Assembly: GCA_026874595.1 (NCBI GenBank)
Contig: CM049313.1
Span: 67,820,659 to 67,884,658 of the forward strand
Length of the DNA stretch: 64,000 nt
Direction: 5' to 3'
Origin: Sipunculus nudus
Taxonomy: Eukaryota; Annelida; Sipuncula; Golfingiida; Sipunculidae
Shown here: positions 12,396 through 24,467 of the stretch, one piece after another
Numbering within the stretch: the first letter of the stretch is position 1
How the letters are laid out: each line of letters opens with the position of its first letter
Program-made: the position numbers and the translations under genes
Notes under the pieces: generated by a model
The model's database searches: none
Told to the model about the DNA's origin: nothing
Seen by the model: only the letters and a program-made list of their open reading frames with translations

Positions 12396-13551
12396 ATTAG
12401 GGCCCGCTTGACAAGCGGTGCCCTATAGTGATCACCGTGTCAGTCAGTCCTTCCGTCCTTCCATCCATCCGTACTTCCGTCCTTCCGTCAGTGACACTTT
12501 CTTTCGCACACGATAACTCAACAACAACATACTGCAGCTTTCCCAAATTCACAGTAATCATTGGTACCTATAAGGGCTCCAGACCTGTCGAATTACAGAC
12601 TTCAAATATGGCCGCCACAGCCCAATCGCTGATTTTCTTTCACACGCGTTAACTCAAAAACGACCAACTGCAGCTTTCCCAAAATCACAGGGATCATTGG
12701 TACCTATGTTGTCTCCAATTCCATTGAATTATAGACTTGTCGGAATTCAAGTATGGCCGCAACAGCCCAATCGCTGATTTTTTTTTCGCACGTGATAACT
12801 CAACAACAATATACTACAGCTTTCCAAAATCCACTGGGATGTTTGGTACATATGAGGTCTCCAGACCTATTGATTTACAGACCTGTCGGAATTCAAATAT
12901 GGCCGCCCCTGCCCGATCGCTGATTTCCTTCACGCGCGATAATTCAACAACAACCAACTGCAGCTTTCCCGAATTCACAGGAATGATTGGTACCTATGAG
13001 GGCTTCAAACCTATTGAATTACAGACCTGACGGAATTCCAATATGGCCGCCACAGCCCAATTGCTGTTTTTCTTTCATGTGCGATAACTCAACAACAACT
13101 TTCTGCAGCATTCCTAAATTCACAGGGATGCTTGGTACCTGTAAGGGCTCCAGACCTTTTGAATTACAGACCTGTTGGAATTTCAATATGGTTGCCACTG
13201 TCCAATTGCTGATTATCCATCATGCGTGATAACTAAACAACAACATACATCAGTTTTTCCAAATTTACAGGGATCATTGGTCCTTATGAGGGCTCATGAC
13301 CTATTGAATTACAGACTGGCTCAAATCAAATATAGCTAACAGACTACATTCGGTGATTTTCTATTGCACACATTTTTTCAGACATATCTTCTTTAATCTA
13401 GTATGTTTTTATCCATTATGCATATTGATAAAAACCTGTTTCTGTTAGTGATATTTTTCAAATTTAACTTATTTTTTCACACATATGTAAACTTGTCCAG
13501 CACTAGCAGAAACGCGGGGCCCTCTTAGGACCATTGTCCGACCACATCTAG
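12396..13551 (+). mobile_element. Helitron-like element with 145 bp satellite
   Basis: It begins with a hairpin, AGGGCCCGCTTGACAAGCGG and then TGCCC (12399-12423). A leader of repeated CCGTCCTTCC words follows (12445-12490), then a satellite core. Near the 3' end are GCGGGGCCCT (13514-13523, the inverted copy of the 5' AGGGCCCGC), a hairpin GGAC-CATT-GTCC (13528-13539) and CTAG|T (13548-13552). The exact 5' TC was not found. The layout matches the elements at 5.8, 53.0 and 59.8 kb. Confidence 0.65.
12505..13320. repeat. About 145 bp satellite array, 6 units
   Basis: The CAGCTTTCC word recurs at about 12534, 12670, 12816, 12960, 13105 and 13250, spacing 136-146 bp. Units hold CGATAACTCAACAACAAC, a GGTACCTATGAGGG-like block, GAATTACAGACCTG, and AATATGGCCGCCACAGCCCA. 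Open frames at 12428-13229 are this repeat translated. Confidence 0.9.
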
Positions 13552-13754
13552 TTAAATATTGAATTTTAAATTGAACTTCTCTTCACCTCGCCTTATCTTA
13601 TGGGAAATACAAACTTGATTGATTTAAATGAATTATATTGTATTATCGTTCAGTATAGATGGTCTTTGTTTTTATAATTGCAGTAGTAAGCATTCTTAAC
13701 GTATACTGTCCCTTTATTGTTACTTTGCGTTATGTCAATTCAGCATCCAATGGT

Positions 13755-13862
13755 ATAATATCTCGAGATCTCGACTTAAGATCTAGAGATCTCGATTGAA
13801 TTAATTTTTTCCTGCAGCAAAATAGTTTTTTTTGGTGAAAATTTATGTCGAGATCTCGAGAT
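13755..13862. repeat. Right array of P3 palindromic units
   Basis: TATCTCGAGATCTCGAC (13760-13776), AGATCTAGAGATCTCGA, and ATGTCGAGATCTCGAGATG (13845-13863), in inverted arrangement relative to the left array. Confidence 0.7.
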
Positions 13863-13884
13863 GTCCTATATCAGCCACCGTAAT

Positions 13885-15610
13885 TTAAGTAAACCTTGTA
13901 CCTGAAATACTAGTCATGACACCTGAACGCTATTTTCATAACCTGGTATGGCTACAGGATAAATTGCTTCGGTATAATACGTCGTCATTTTCATTTCAAC
14001 GGCTATTTCGTCGTCTTTAGGTGCGTTTATACAAGCCATGACGTAGCTGATCCCGAGGGGATGCTGTGTGTGTAAGTAACAGATAACTTGCGCCGATGCA
14101 CAGACATACCACACCCGTGCATTTTTTAGGCAATTTGAGGACCTGGGGCCCAAGGAGTTTTGGCGACACGCAGACACACACACATAAGGTATTATGTTAA
14201 TTCGTTAATAACGATTTCTTTATTCTAAACCAACTTTAGATATAATATTTCATAGTAAACTAATAAATGGAACCAAAGTTTTTAATTCCAAATATTAATA
14301 TATTTCATTTGCAATATATAAATATTATTCTCTGAATAGGAGGGGGGGATTGACAACACTGACCATCCCTCCCCCCCCCCTTCCCCATGCCATTTATATC
14401 GACGCCACTGGTTAAGGTTATTTCATTTTAACAATTGTATTGATTCCTCGGTATATGGCCCTGCACAGTCTCGACAAACCAGGATATCATCACGATCTTC
14501 GTTTTCGTGTTTTGAATTTTTTTTAAAGTTTATTTGTGAGATGAGTGTTAAGGACTTGGATTACTGTATTATTCCTACTTTTGCTAATTGTGGAATAACT
14601 GCAAGAAATAACTTGACGCCAGTGGGCGATAAAACACCGACCAAAAGAACAATCACTATATTATAGGAGACTATAATGGTAATCGTGTAATAAAGATAGT
14701 GAACTACTTGGTTTATTCTATGCTTCGGTGGTCCAGAGTGTGATATTTTATGCTTTATTATGCTGGTAGGAAAATCTGACCGATAAGAATAAAAAAAAAA
14801 TTCAACAGATAAGAAAAATAGAAAAAAATAATGTTATTGGTTTAAGTTTAGAGGACATAAATACTATTTAAGAAAATAAAGTTAGGTATATCATAAAAAT
14901 GGTTGAAGGTAAAAGCTTTCTCATGAATTATATTGTCTAGCTAAAATCAGGCCGAAGGCTGCAGTCTTTTAAATGCAGTCTCACAAACTCATTTGTACCA
15001 AAGGCGATTGGATTATACAAAGATACATCACAATATTATTACTTCATTCCTTTTTTTAATTGTTGCTTTTATATAGCATTACTTCTTTTTTAAACTCAGA
15101 ACTATGTCTTAAATATGCATGATATCACCCGCAAGGCAAATTCCTGTATTGGTATGGAGTAAAATCTGTAACTTGTAAACATGTTACAGAGTTATTGATT
15201 GGTATTAGCGGGTGACAGGAGGTGCATGACCCGTCATGGAGTGTTGAACCGAGACAGGTATGCAGACCTACACCGAAAAGTAAGTTCCTGGTGGTGGTTT
15301 GATATTTCCGACATCTTGTTATACAACATCACATTACATGCAAGAGCATTCTAATGTGGTCAGGGGCGTCAATACAGGGAGGATAGGGTATTTACCCTCT
15401 CCCCCTTTTTAAACAAGGGGTTGGATCAATATTAGGCTATCTAACCCCACCCCCCTCCGCTGTTCAGATTATAATATTCATTTATTGTTAATTGTTACAT
15501 TAAAATTAGAATTATAGACTTTGGTTCCATTTCTGGGTAACTATTAATATTTTTACTCATACATCTAAACCTGGTTTTGAATTAACCTATACTAGAAATA
15601 TTATACCTTA
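13885..15610. other. No gene recognised
   Basis: AT-rich with facing poly(G) and poly(C) tracts near 14342 and 14376. A fragment starting CAGGGGCGTC at 15361 is only loosely like the CAGGGGCGGAT family. No exon was supported. Confidence 0.5.
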
Positions 15611-15616
15611 TTTGTA

Positions 15617-15633
15617 TTATATATATATATATG

Positions 15634-15698
<65 letters not shown>

Positions 15699-15791
15699 AT
15701 CTAATGGTTTACTGCAATAAATAACTGCGATAGTGCCCTATGATATGACACCAGAGATTAATAATTGTATATATATATATATATATATATA

Positions 15792-15838
<47 letters not shown>
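15617..15838. repeat. Two long (TA)n arrays
   Basis: About 80 bp (15617-15697) and about 70 bp (15769-15838) of TA repeats, separated by about 70 bp of unique sequence. A 12 bp poly(C) tract follows near 15882. Confidence 0.95.
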
Positions 15839-15841
<3 letters not shown>

Positions 15842-15899
15842 TTGTCCCAACTTTGATTACCCGTCAACGCCTTCGAGACACCCCCCCCCCCCCCTACCC

Positions 15900-16825
15900 T
15901 TGAAGATAAACTGATGTCACATTATGTTGCTGTAAGAAAATGTTAAAGTCTGTCTTGTTAGAATGAACCACCAAAGGTTACCCTCAATTAATACGTGATT
16001 AATCTGGCTTATAAATCCCAATGTTTTCACTAAGGTGGTCATGTTACTACTTCTACGCCTGTTCTATACCAAAATAAATGCAGCACTTTAACCGGGTAAC
16101 ATATTTATCATTGTCTGACCCTTCGCAAGGTGTTACCTTAATAGATTCCTAATCGACACAGCACCATTTAGGTAAGGTGCCCTGTCTCACGGATAAACCA
16201 CTACTTTTAAGGTGGCCGGCAGTGTCTGCATGCACGGTGAATGAAAAGCAAGTTTATCATTAACGATGCTTGCACCTGCGAAACTGGATAGACCACCGAG
16301 AACTCATAGTGGCACGACATGCATTGTCGAAAATGCGCTGAAATTCTCAATAATTGATCCGTAACTCACAGGTGTCGTGCCATTTAGAAATTACCGGACC
16401 AGCCTTTTCATATGTTGACTACTTTATACAAGAATGTACCACGTGCGAGAGATATCCGAGCATTATATATAACACAACGTTTTGGCTAATCAACCTGTGT
16501 GTTTGATACATTTCTATAAGCATAAAGGCATATCTTCCACTGGTAATGTGATTGACAGCTTAGTCATGCTCAGCTCAGACATAATGATCACTTTCGATAT
16601 TTAAATATATTCTGTTCTAGTAACTGCTTACCTATACCCTTATTTTAAGATTGCCGACTGTATACAGCGTTATCATTGTTATAGGGACATAATCAGAGCA
16701 ATATATTATACTTATTCTTTCTCACTCTCAGATCACGTTTGCTTTATACAGAAGTTTCCAGGCAAAATTTTCATAGCACACCTTTTTATAGGTTTGCGTA
16801 TCTATATAAATACAGTCCATGCCCA
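15900..16825. other. No feature recognised
   Basis: Mixed-composition sequence without exon or repeat support. Confidence 0.45.
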
Positions 16826-16827
16826 CG

Positions 16828-16895
16828 TGTGTCTGTTTACATTAACAAGGCCGCGTGGCTCTAGGTCCGATTTTGCGCATGCGCGACTGGCACCA
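16828..16895 (+). repeat. Fragment of dispersed repeat D3
   Basis: The string GTCTGTTTAC, then TAACAAGGCCGCGTGGC, then GCGCATGCGCGA parallels the palindrome arm at 22.86-22.90 kb (read on the minus strand: GTCTGTTTAC, TAACAAGACCGCGTGACC) and the copy at 51.46 kb. Confidence 0.4.
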
Positions 16896-16899
16896 TGCA

Positions 16900-18900
16900 A
16901 TGTTTCAGGCAGCGGGAACAGGTATAACATCTTCCGGGCCAAGTCAGTCGGGGCATCTTATGATTGACATATGTTTGGCCAAGACGGTGCACGCGATCCA
17001 ATTTTTTAACATTTGTGAACAGGAGTAAGCCAACGGTTTTAGGGCAAAAAAAAACTTTGAGGTACCAATTTATTTGAAAGAGAAGACGCTGTTTTTCGGG
17101 TTAATTTAACATGCTTTATAGGTGATTGAGCCCTTTAAAGTATTTACAGTTATTGCAGTGGTCGATCTGACTGGTAGCATGATTGAAAGTAGGCCTTATC
17201 GGTCGAATTAGTTCCCACTGAGTCGCGTTTGCATGGTAAAGGTCCTTTCGGCAAAATTGAAATGACAACTTAGTAATGCTGTTACGGCTAAATACTCGGT
17301 ATTTCATGTATGTGCACTCTGGATTTCATATTTCTATGTTTCAGTATGGAGAGAATACAGAGATCAGAGCAGTTGTCAACAGGCTTAGAATGGATCCTTG
17401 GTGCTCTATTCAGAATGCCATATTCCAAGCTTTGCAAACACATTAACCCAGTTTGTCATGATATGAATTATCCGTTTTTGAAACTGATCTAACAATATTT
17501 TTGCAGGTGTATGGCTTTACTTCAATCATGATAAACACATATTACATCAGTTTCTCAGGTAAATCCCAAGCTATTGCCTTCGATACAGGTCTTCTGGAGA
17601 CCTGTTGAAAACATCATAAACTTTTAGCTGCAGCAAAAAGGAATCCAAATGCTTGCCATTCTTAGAAACTTATAAACTGTTATGGGACATTGTCCTCATT
17701 TTACATACATCAAACAGTTTTAGTAGTGAGATGAAATTTTTACTCTCTACACAGAGTGAGTGTCTGAGTGACGATTTGGTACGTTTCTATGAGCTCGTTA
17801 TCTGGTGCTAATCCGGATTTAATGAAGCGATACGGATAAAGATAACAAATATAAAGAGATTAGCTGTCAGTAAAAAATAAACAGCGTATTTTGGATTATA
17901 TTCACCTTTAATGAAAAGAACAGTAATGACTTGAAGGAACCGTATAAGATTTATCATTATGGTAGCGAATAGTTTGGAATATGTAATTTATACTTTTTGT
18001 ATGCTGACAGGCAAAGTAGACTTAATCACAGATTTATGCATGTTCTGCAAAGGCAAATCCATTAATTATACTCCATTTGTCCACGGATAATCCAGTTTTA
18101 TTCAGATAAATATACTTCACAATGATTTACGATCCTGTCGAGGTTTATCCAGTCGTTTTGATATTGTAATAGGTATTTTATCACTGAACCTCACAGCCAA
18201 TATTGTGAAGGCGTCCACGTGTGACATATGTTTGAACGCTGTCACCTCATTTATTTCCTGTCGCTAGTAACGATTCATTCATATATGGCTTGCATACCGT
18301 AACCCTGGCACAGTCAGAAATATTTAGTGTTAAAATATGGAGGTGTGGAGAAGACTGAGTTTGGAGAATTTATCAAAGAGTCGGCCTTGGCCCCCGGAGG
18401 ACGAAATGCATTATGGGTGATGGATATCCTCGGAGGATGCGGGGTCCTACTGCTGACGTGAGATATAAAGTGATGCTTGAAATATACGGAAGCTTTCAAA
18501 TATGAGTGATTTAAACCTCCATGGAGCTGGCGGCCGTATGACCTTGTGATATCCGTCAGTTTGCTCGACAGTTATTCTTATTGGTTGACAGTTCAGCAAA
18601 GTCGTAGACCCGAAACTATATAACAGACTAGCACGGTCGTATTGATCGGAAACTGGTTTAAAGGCTCTGATGTATTCCCTTTCAAGTTACCCTCCCCCCC
18701 CCCCCCCCATGACTAGCCTGAACCTGATTTCATATATCGCTGCCCTTATTATTTTAACCCCCAGACTCAAATTATAAATTATATTACTTACAGTTCCTAA
18801 CACGTTTATTATACCCCCCCTTCCCGGGAAAACATGTTGTTTTAGTGCCATCGAAAAGAAATAAAACCGAAATCTCTGAAACATCTTTAAAGAAAAAAAA
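16900..18900. other. No gene recognised
   Basis: Unique-looking AT-rich sequence. A small hairpin, CAGGTC-TTCTGGA-GACCTG, lies near 17586, and poly(C) tracts near 18694 and 18815. Short open frames at 17116, 17310 and 18314 have no acceptor or domain support. Confidence 0.45.
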
Positions 18901-18904
18901 AGTT

Positions 18905-19360
18905 CCTACCTAAATCTCGGACGAGTTCGAAAACCGGTGACCTTGATCTTCAACTTTAAGGTCAAATATGCCGAAATGTAGAATAATCGTGAACCCCACA
19001 AATGTTGAAGTATTTCATATTTTGTCCTCAAATTTGGTACACGACTTGTTTTGAACGAGATCGAAAACTTGTGACCTTGACCAGCATCTTCAAGGTAAAA
19101 AAGCCGAATGACAGTTATTGTCTTTTGATCACATTAACTTATGAAGTATTTTTCCCTCAGATTCGACTCACATGTTGATTCCACCTAGTTCTCGGAACAG
19201 TATGGGTACTGGTGACCTTAACCTGCGCCATAACCCTGGAAGTACTGACGTTTTTTTCGAATTTGACATACCAGTTCTGTGTGCAAAACGTTACAGGAAT
19301 TGAAAAAAAAAGGTTGGCCTTGACATGGATCTTCAAGGTCAATTTTGTTTAAATCTAGAT
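18905..19360. repeat. Degenerate tandem repeat, about 130 bp, with GTGACCTTGA blocks
   Basis: Four decayed units each carry GGTGACCTTGA-like and TTCAAGGTCAA-like words (near 18940, 19070, 19211 and 19318) with CGAGTTCGAAAAC / CGAGATCGAAAAC ahead of two of them. The facing words make each unit partly self-complementary. Confidence 0.6.
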
Positions 19361-19399
19361 TTTTTTTAAATAATGCATATTTCTACTCATAATGTTTTA

Positions 19400-20340
19400 G
19401 GATGGCCCATAGGGGGAGACATATATCTCATGTGCAGTCTAGTTGTATAATGCACATGGAACATATAGCATTTAAAACTAGTGTCAGTATATGAAATATT
19501 GAAAAAAATACACAAAATAGAGTAAGTTTCCAACGATTCAGCAATATAGGAGATATATAAAAAATCGTTTTGGATGGGCTGGAAGCGATTACTTATAAAG
19601 CTTGGTGTAAACGACTTATAACGGCTTTTTATTATGACTTATTTTACTGTAGCTACAAATAATAAAATGTAAATAGAACATTTAAATAAGTATCTATGTC
19701 GCTTTCTTTTGCAAAGTTTTCATGAATTCATTCTAAGTAACTCTGTAAATATCCGTCATGCATAGAAAAATCGTCTGACAGAAAAAATTGACATTTTTAA
19801 AAAGTGAAAATTCTTTACGGAGTATATAAGAAAATTTCGGAATTTTTCTTTTCCATCTGTAATGAAAAGAGAATTCATCCCGAGCTGTTGGGAGCTGATG
19901 TGTCGATAAAATGAGCCAGAGAAAAAAATTCCCCCGGAAAAAGTTCTCTGTATTGCTAAGATGGACTTGGCACACCTCCGACAATACTTTACCCCCGAGA
20001 CACGCCCTTATACTTTTTGTTCGGTACTTTTTTCTTTGCCATGCATGCAAAAAGAGAAAAAAAATCATTGAAGTTATCCGGATTTAAGAAACGTTCATTC
20101 TTCTTTTTGTAACTCATTAGGCTACCAGCGGAGCCATATCCACTCTGGATAGAGTTAATACCATGCCTGCAGTTGAGAATGGTAGTACCTAAAAAAATAT
20201 GCTACTACTTGTATAACGTATAAGTTTATAAAATGCCGATAGGTCGAGACTTCTCCCCGCAGGTTTCAACAATAAAGCCATATCCAGATTTTCAATTTGA
20301 TCTTCTTCAAGGATACTGTACGTCCACGGGGCATTAGGCA
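19400..20340. other. No gene recognised
   Basis: AT-rich. The 111-codon minus frame at 19733-20068 is Phe/Leu/Lys-rich with no domain or splice support. Confidence 0.45.
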
Positions 20341-20425
20341 TCGTGTTCTTTTTTAAGATATTTTTGGTGGAGGTAACCTACGGAAGCGTATTGCTGCCAC
20401 CTGGTAAAAGAAAAATAAATTATTT

Positions 20426-20636
20426 ATCTCGTACGTACGACATACTATCTCGTACGAACGACATATTATCTCGTACGTACGACATATTATCTCGTACGTA
20501 CGACATACTATCTAGTATGTACGAAATATTATCTCGTACGTACGGCATATTATCTCGTACGTACGACATACTATCTCGTACGTGCGGCATATTATCTCGT
20601 ACGTACGACATATTATCTCGTACGTGTGACATAATA
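20426..20636 (+). repeat. 21 bp palindromic array, left (10 units)
   Basis: Ten units of TATCTCGTACGTACGACATA plus C or T, period exactly 21 bp. One unit is diverged (TATCTAGTATGTACGAAATA). CGTACGTACG makes each unit self-complementary at its centre. Because 21 is a multiple of three, frames stay open on both strands and translate into 7-residue repeats (LSRTYDI on plus); these are artefacts. Confidence 0.95.
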
Positions 20637-21604
20637 AATCTTACGGATCTGATTCATAGACTAGACAACATGCCAAGAGATACATGTATAAGAAATATGT
20701 ATATGTTAAATAATGTATGTTTTCACATTAAGTATATACACAACATCTCCACCTCCTTGCAAACCGCTGGACTACCGCTTAAACCAACACACACACTCAC
20801 ATATATCTATTTAATTATAGTATATATTTAAATGCTATTCGATTCACATGTTTTGTGTGCCCAGGTTTCTGTAATATTTCAAGCAAGCGAAATATACATT
20901 AAATCGTTGTCTGATAGTCATATACAGAACTCTCATTTTAAGAAAGGTGATCACATAATGTTAGCAGTATATGATGTTATAACAGTTAGCCTGTCATAAT
21001 GTTAATAAGAAACAAATCTTGCCTTGGCCAAACTGAAACTACTTTGAAGAGAAAGAAGGGTTCAGACAAGAGGTACGGCTCCCAAATAGCCTTATTTTAA
21101 GTAATTGAGAATGGATAGTTGTGGGGTAGGTTTCTAATATTCTAAACTGACCTTTTCAAGAACTAGATTTTATACATAACCCATCGTGTAGTTGATCTTT
21201 TAAACTATTTAATGCAAATACAGCTATTGATATGATTGCTGGGTAGCTGAACAGACAACAATTCATTTAATGGGACACGTATCATTTTCATTTTGAACTA
21301 AATTATTAAAAAAATTATTTAAAACTATCACTCATGGACGTGCGATTTATCTGTGACAGAAGAATATGAAATTCTAAAATAAGTCTTAACCTCATATGTC
21401 AGGCTGAAGTGGTGATAAAATCTACACCTCAGATTTGTCTCATTTGCGGATTGGTATAAAATCTTGTATGTGGTACATGTACGTGTAACTCGCCCTTCTG
21501 TAAACGGCATGAAATTCAACTTATGGGATCAAGCACTTTTGTTCAAAATATATGAAGCATGAACCTCTTCTAATTGGCATATCTGTATTACAGAACCTCT
21601 ATAA

Positions 21605-22001
21605 GCTGTGTTTCCATGTATACGTAAATGTCGTACGTCTCGTACGCAAAAAATCGCATCCCTCTTTTTAATAAGATGAACTGTTTCCATGTGTACGTTT
21701 TGACGTGCTCCGTATGCGTATCCACAAAAACGGACCACATCGAAAAGATCGGTGAGCGATTCATCCGCTTTGCGGATGGCAAAAATGCCTACATTTCCCA
21801 ACAGTGCCCCGGCGCAAGGTGAGATGAGACATATTGACCCTCTTCTTTCCTGTCGTCCTTACAGTTTTAAAAGAGGCACGAGAAAGGGTATCCGCAAGAA
21901 AAACGTACGTACTTATGGAAACAGTGTTTGCGGACTGCGCCCTATGGAGCGTAGGAACGTGTTTTGCGGATACGATTTTTACTGATACATGGAAACACAG
22001 C
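21605..22001. mobile_element. 397 bp TIR element in the left palindrome arm
   Basis: It begins GCTGTGTTTCCATGTAT and ends ATACATGGAAACACAGC, a 17 bp perfect TIR. The flanks are ATAA (21601-21604) and ATAA (22002-22005), consistent with a 3-4 bp target duplication, as in PIF/Harbinger (TWA). The interior carries imperfect inverted CGTACG-rich blocks and overlapping short frames, but no transposase. The right arm of the palindrome at about 23085 reads through CCTCTATA without it, so it inserted after the arms formed. Confidence 0.7.
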
Positions 22002-22417
22002 ATAAGTGTCTGTTAAGTGTTTGCACGGGTGGCCAGAGGAAAGATCTTGGTCGCGCACATGCGACAATTATAAAGAAGAAAAGAAACATGACAGAAGGAT
22101 CACCAAGAGAAGCTTGAAAACCCTCAATTGTGAATTTATGCTGTACAACCACCAGATGGCGTGAGCGCTGTGTTGGTCTCGTTTCTAAATTTTATTTTCA
22201 TTTCAAATTTGCCATATAAGCATAGAAATCCCCCGCAAGTAACAATAACTAATTGTGTCCCTTGCACATGTCGTGATATTTTATCTGGTCAAACAAGAAC
22301 CTCTGTTAGACATTATATGTATTGCTAATGCCATTTTTAGTATCCACCGGCTGAGCCATTCTAACACAGCGCTGGTATTATATCCCAAGGCTTTCAGGCT
22401 TTTCACACACACACACT

Positions 22418-22533
<116 letters not shown>

Positions 22534-23765
22534 CCGTTTGTAAAGTAGAGAGTTTAAATGAAAATAGGACCTATTTGCATTTTTCAAACCAGGGATTTTA
22601 AGTATACATGAAATACAATTTAGTCTCTTTAAACTATTACGGTATCTTTCAATATTTCTTTTTTCGTTAGCTTTCTCCTGTATACAAGTAGGAAAAAAAC
22701 TTGCTCCGGGCGCGATCAATGAGGAAAAACAAACAGCGCTCACGCCATCTGGTGGCCGTAAAAATTAACTTCACAAATCAAGGTTTTTCAATCTTTTCTG
22801 GGTATTTTTTTCTTTCATGTTTCTTCTCTCTTTTTTTTGATTTTCGCGTGTACTAGACTAAGATCTTGCTTCTGGTCACGCGGTCTTGTTATAGTAAACA
22901 GACAAAGGTGCGCTGTGTTTACTCACACACAGAACCTTAATGTATACAAAACCGGTAAACAGGAGATATTAAGCCCGTGTTTCGGCATTGATTTGCTGAA
23001 CAGCTTTCGTATTCAGCCAAAATGATATTATAACGTGAGACAAAACATAATTATCACAAAAGAATATAAACCTTGAGTGTCAATATAGAGGTGTCTGTAA
23101 TACAGAGATGTCCGTAAGGAGAGGTTCCTGATTCATATATTATAAACAAAGTGCTTGATCCCATCAGTGGAACTTCGTGCTGTTTAGAGTAGGGCGAGTG
23201 ACACTGTGCGTTATTTCATAAATCTAGTTTTTATACAGATCAATTTTATAAGAAACCTACCCCGCATATATCCATTCTCAATTACTTATAATTAGGCTAT
23301 TTGTTAGGTGTATCTCTTGTCCGAACCCTTCCTTCTCCAAAAGCTAGTTTCAATTTGGCAAAGGCAATATTTTTTTCTTTTTCATATTATGACAGCTCAC
23401 CATTATAACATCATACACTGCTAACAGAATTTAATTACCCATTTATAAATGGAAATTCTGTATATATGACTGGCAGACAACGATTTGAGAAATTTCATTT
23501 CCTTGAAATATTTCCAAAACCTAGACACAAAGAAACAATGATAAATCGAACAGCATTTAAATTTATATTATATATAAATATATATTATAATTCATAAATA
23601 TACATGTATTTTTTTCTTTTCAACGGTGTTCCGACGGTTTGCAAGGTGAAGATGTGTAGTTAGGGTACGAACACGCATTATTTAATGTGTATTAATATAT
23701 ATTGCTTATACATATATCAGTTGGCCTGTTGTGTATTCTGTGAATCAGATGCGTAAGATTGATTA

Positions 23766-23870
23766 TGTCGTACGTACGAGATAATATGTCGTACGTGCGA
23801 GATAATATGTCGTACGTACGAGAAAGTATGTCGTACGTACGAGATAGTATGTCGTTCGTACGAGATAAAT
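23766..23870 (-). repeat. 21 bp palindromic array, right (5 units)
   Basis: On the minus strand five units of TATCTCGTACGTACGACATA type, the inverted counterpart of 20426-20636. The array is half as long as on the left, so unit number has changed since the arms separated. Confidence 0.95.
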
Positions 23871-24046
23871 AATTTATTTTTCTTTTACCAGGTGTCAGCA
23901 ATACGCTTCCGTAGCAACCGCCTCCATTTTTGCAATGCTTTGCTTACTAAGTATATGTACATCTGCAGAGTTCCTTTCTGGTTTCAGACTACGTGACTAG
24001 GGCTTATATCCGATTTTTTCAAGTGTTTACCAGGTATACCACTCCT

Positions 24047-24283
24047 GCGGGCCCTGGCTGTGTGTCATCCCAATAACTGGGTCATAACACCTAGGAACCC
24101 CCGAAAGGCGAACTTGTTTGTGAGTGAAACACGAATGATGGGCACAGTCTCTTCATTAAGCCTGCAGACCGCTCACCCTGGATGGGGGCCGACCATGAAA
24201 AATCTCACCAACCCGGCTGAGATTCGAACTCACAATCTTTCGGCTTTGAGTCCTGCGCTCTACCCCTGAGCCACAGAAGCCGG
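24047..24283 (-). mobile_element. tRNA-derived SINE, family B
   Basis: The minus strand reads TGGCTCAGGGGTAGAGCG (A box, 24256-24273) and GAGTTCGAATCTC (B box, 24219-24231), at normal tRNA spacing and within GGCTTCTG ... CAGCCGGG ends that would pair as an acceptor-like stem. A body of about 170 bp follows toward 24047. It is too diverged in the loops to be called a working tRNA gene. Confidence 0.75.
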
Positions 24284-24467
24284 TTGACATTGTGTTCTCG
24301 TCTTGTCCATTTAATGTGTTCTCACTTTGCCCATTTTATACGTTATGTTATTTGCAAAGATTCCTGGTAATGTAAGGTTGAAAGTCAACTGGATGAAAGG
24401 CATTGCGTGTTTCCTCATTTTTTCGACATTGTTACAGATGATTATTTTATTGTGCAAACGGATGTTC

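Larger units (their letters stand above)
11183..13880. mobile_element. Large TIR element with palindromic arrays (P3), nested
   Basis: The left end reads CGGTGGCTGATTTAGGACA and the right end reads TGTCCTATATCAGCCACCG, its near-perfect reverse complement. Inverted homology continues about 150-180 bp inward: CGACATAAAATTTCACCAAA on the left faces its complement near 13840, and the next block CTGCAG-AAAAAA is also inverted. Both ends carry copies of a palindrome of the form TATCTCGAGATCTCGAGATA. The terminus CGGTGGCTSRTATAGGACAT is shared with the element at 35717. No transposase is visible. A Helitron-like element (about 12396-13551) lies inside it. The target duplication is unclear: TA follows the right end but TT precedes the left. 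Confidence 0.7.

Noticed and set aside
15361-15380. Fourth CAGGGGC-type element
   Set aside because: Only the first eight bases agree and no right end was found.
20343-20831. 162-codon ORF with LSRTYDI repeats
   Set aside because: It is the translation of the 21 bp array plus flanks. The other strand is open for the same reason.
24219-24281. tRNA gene
   Set aside because: A and B boxes are present, but a SINE body follows and the arms do not all pair; SINE head preferred.
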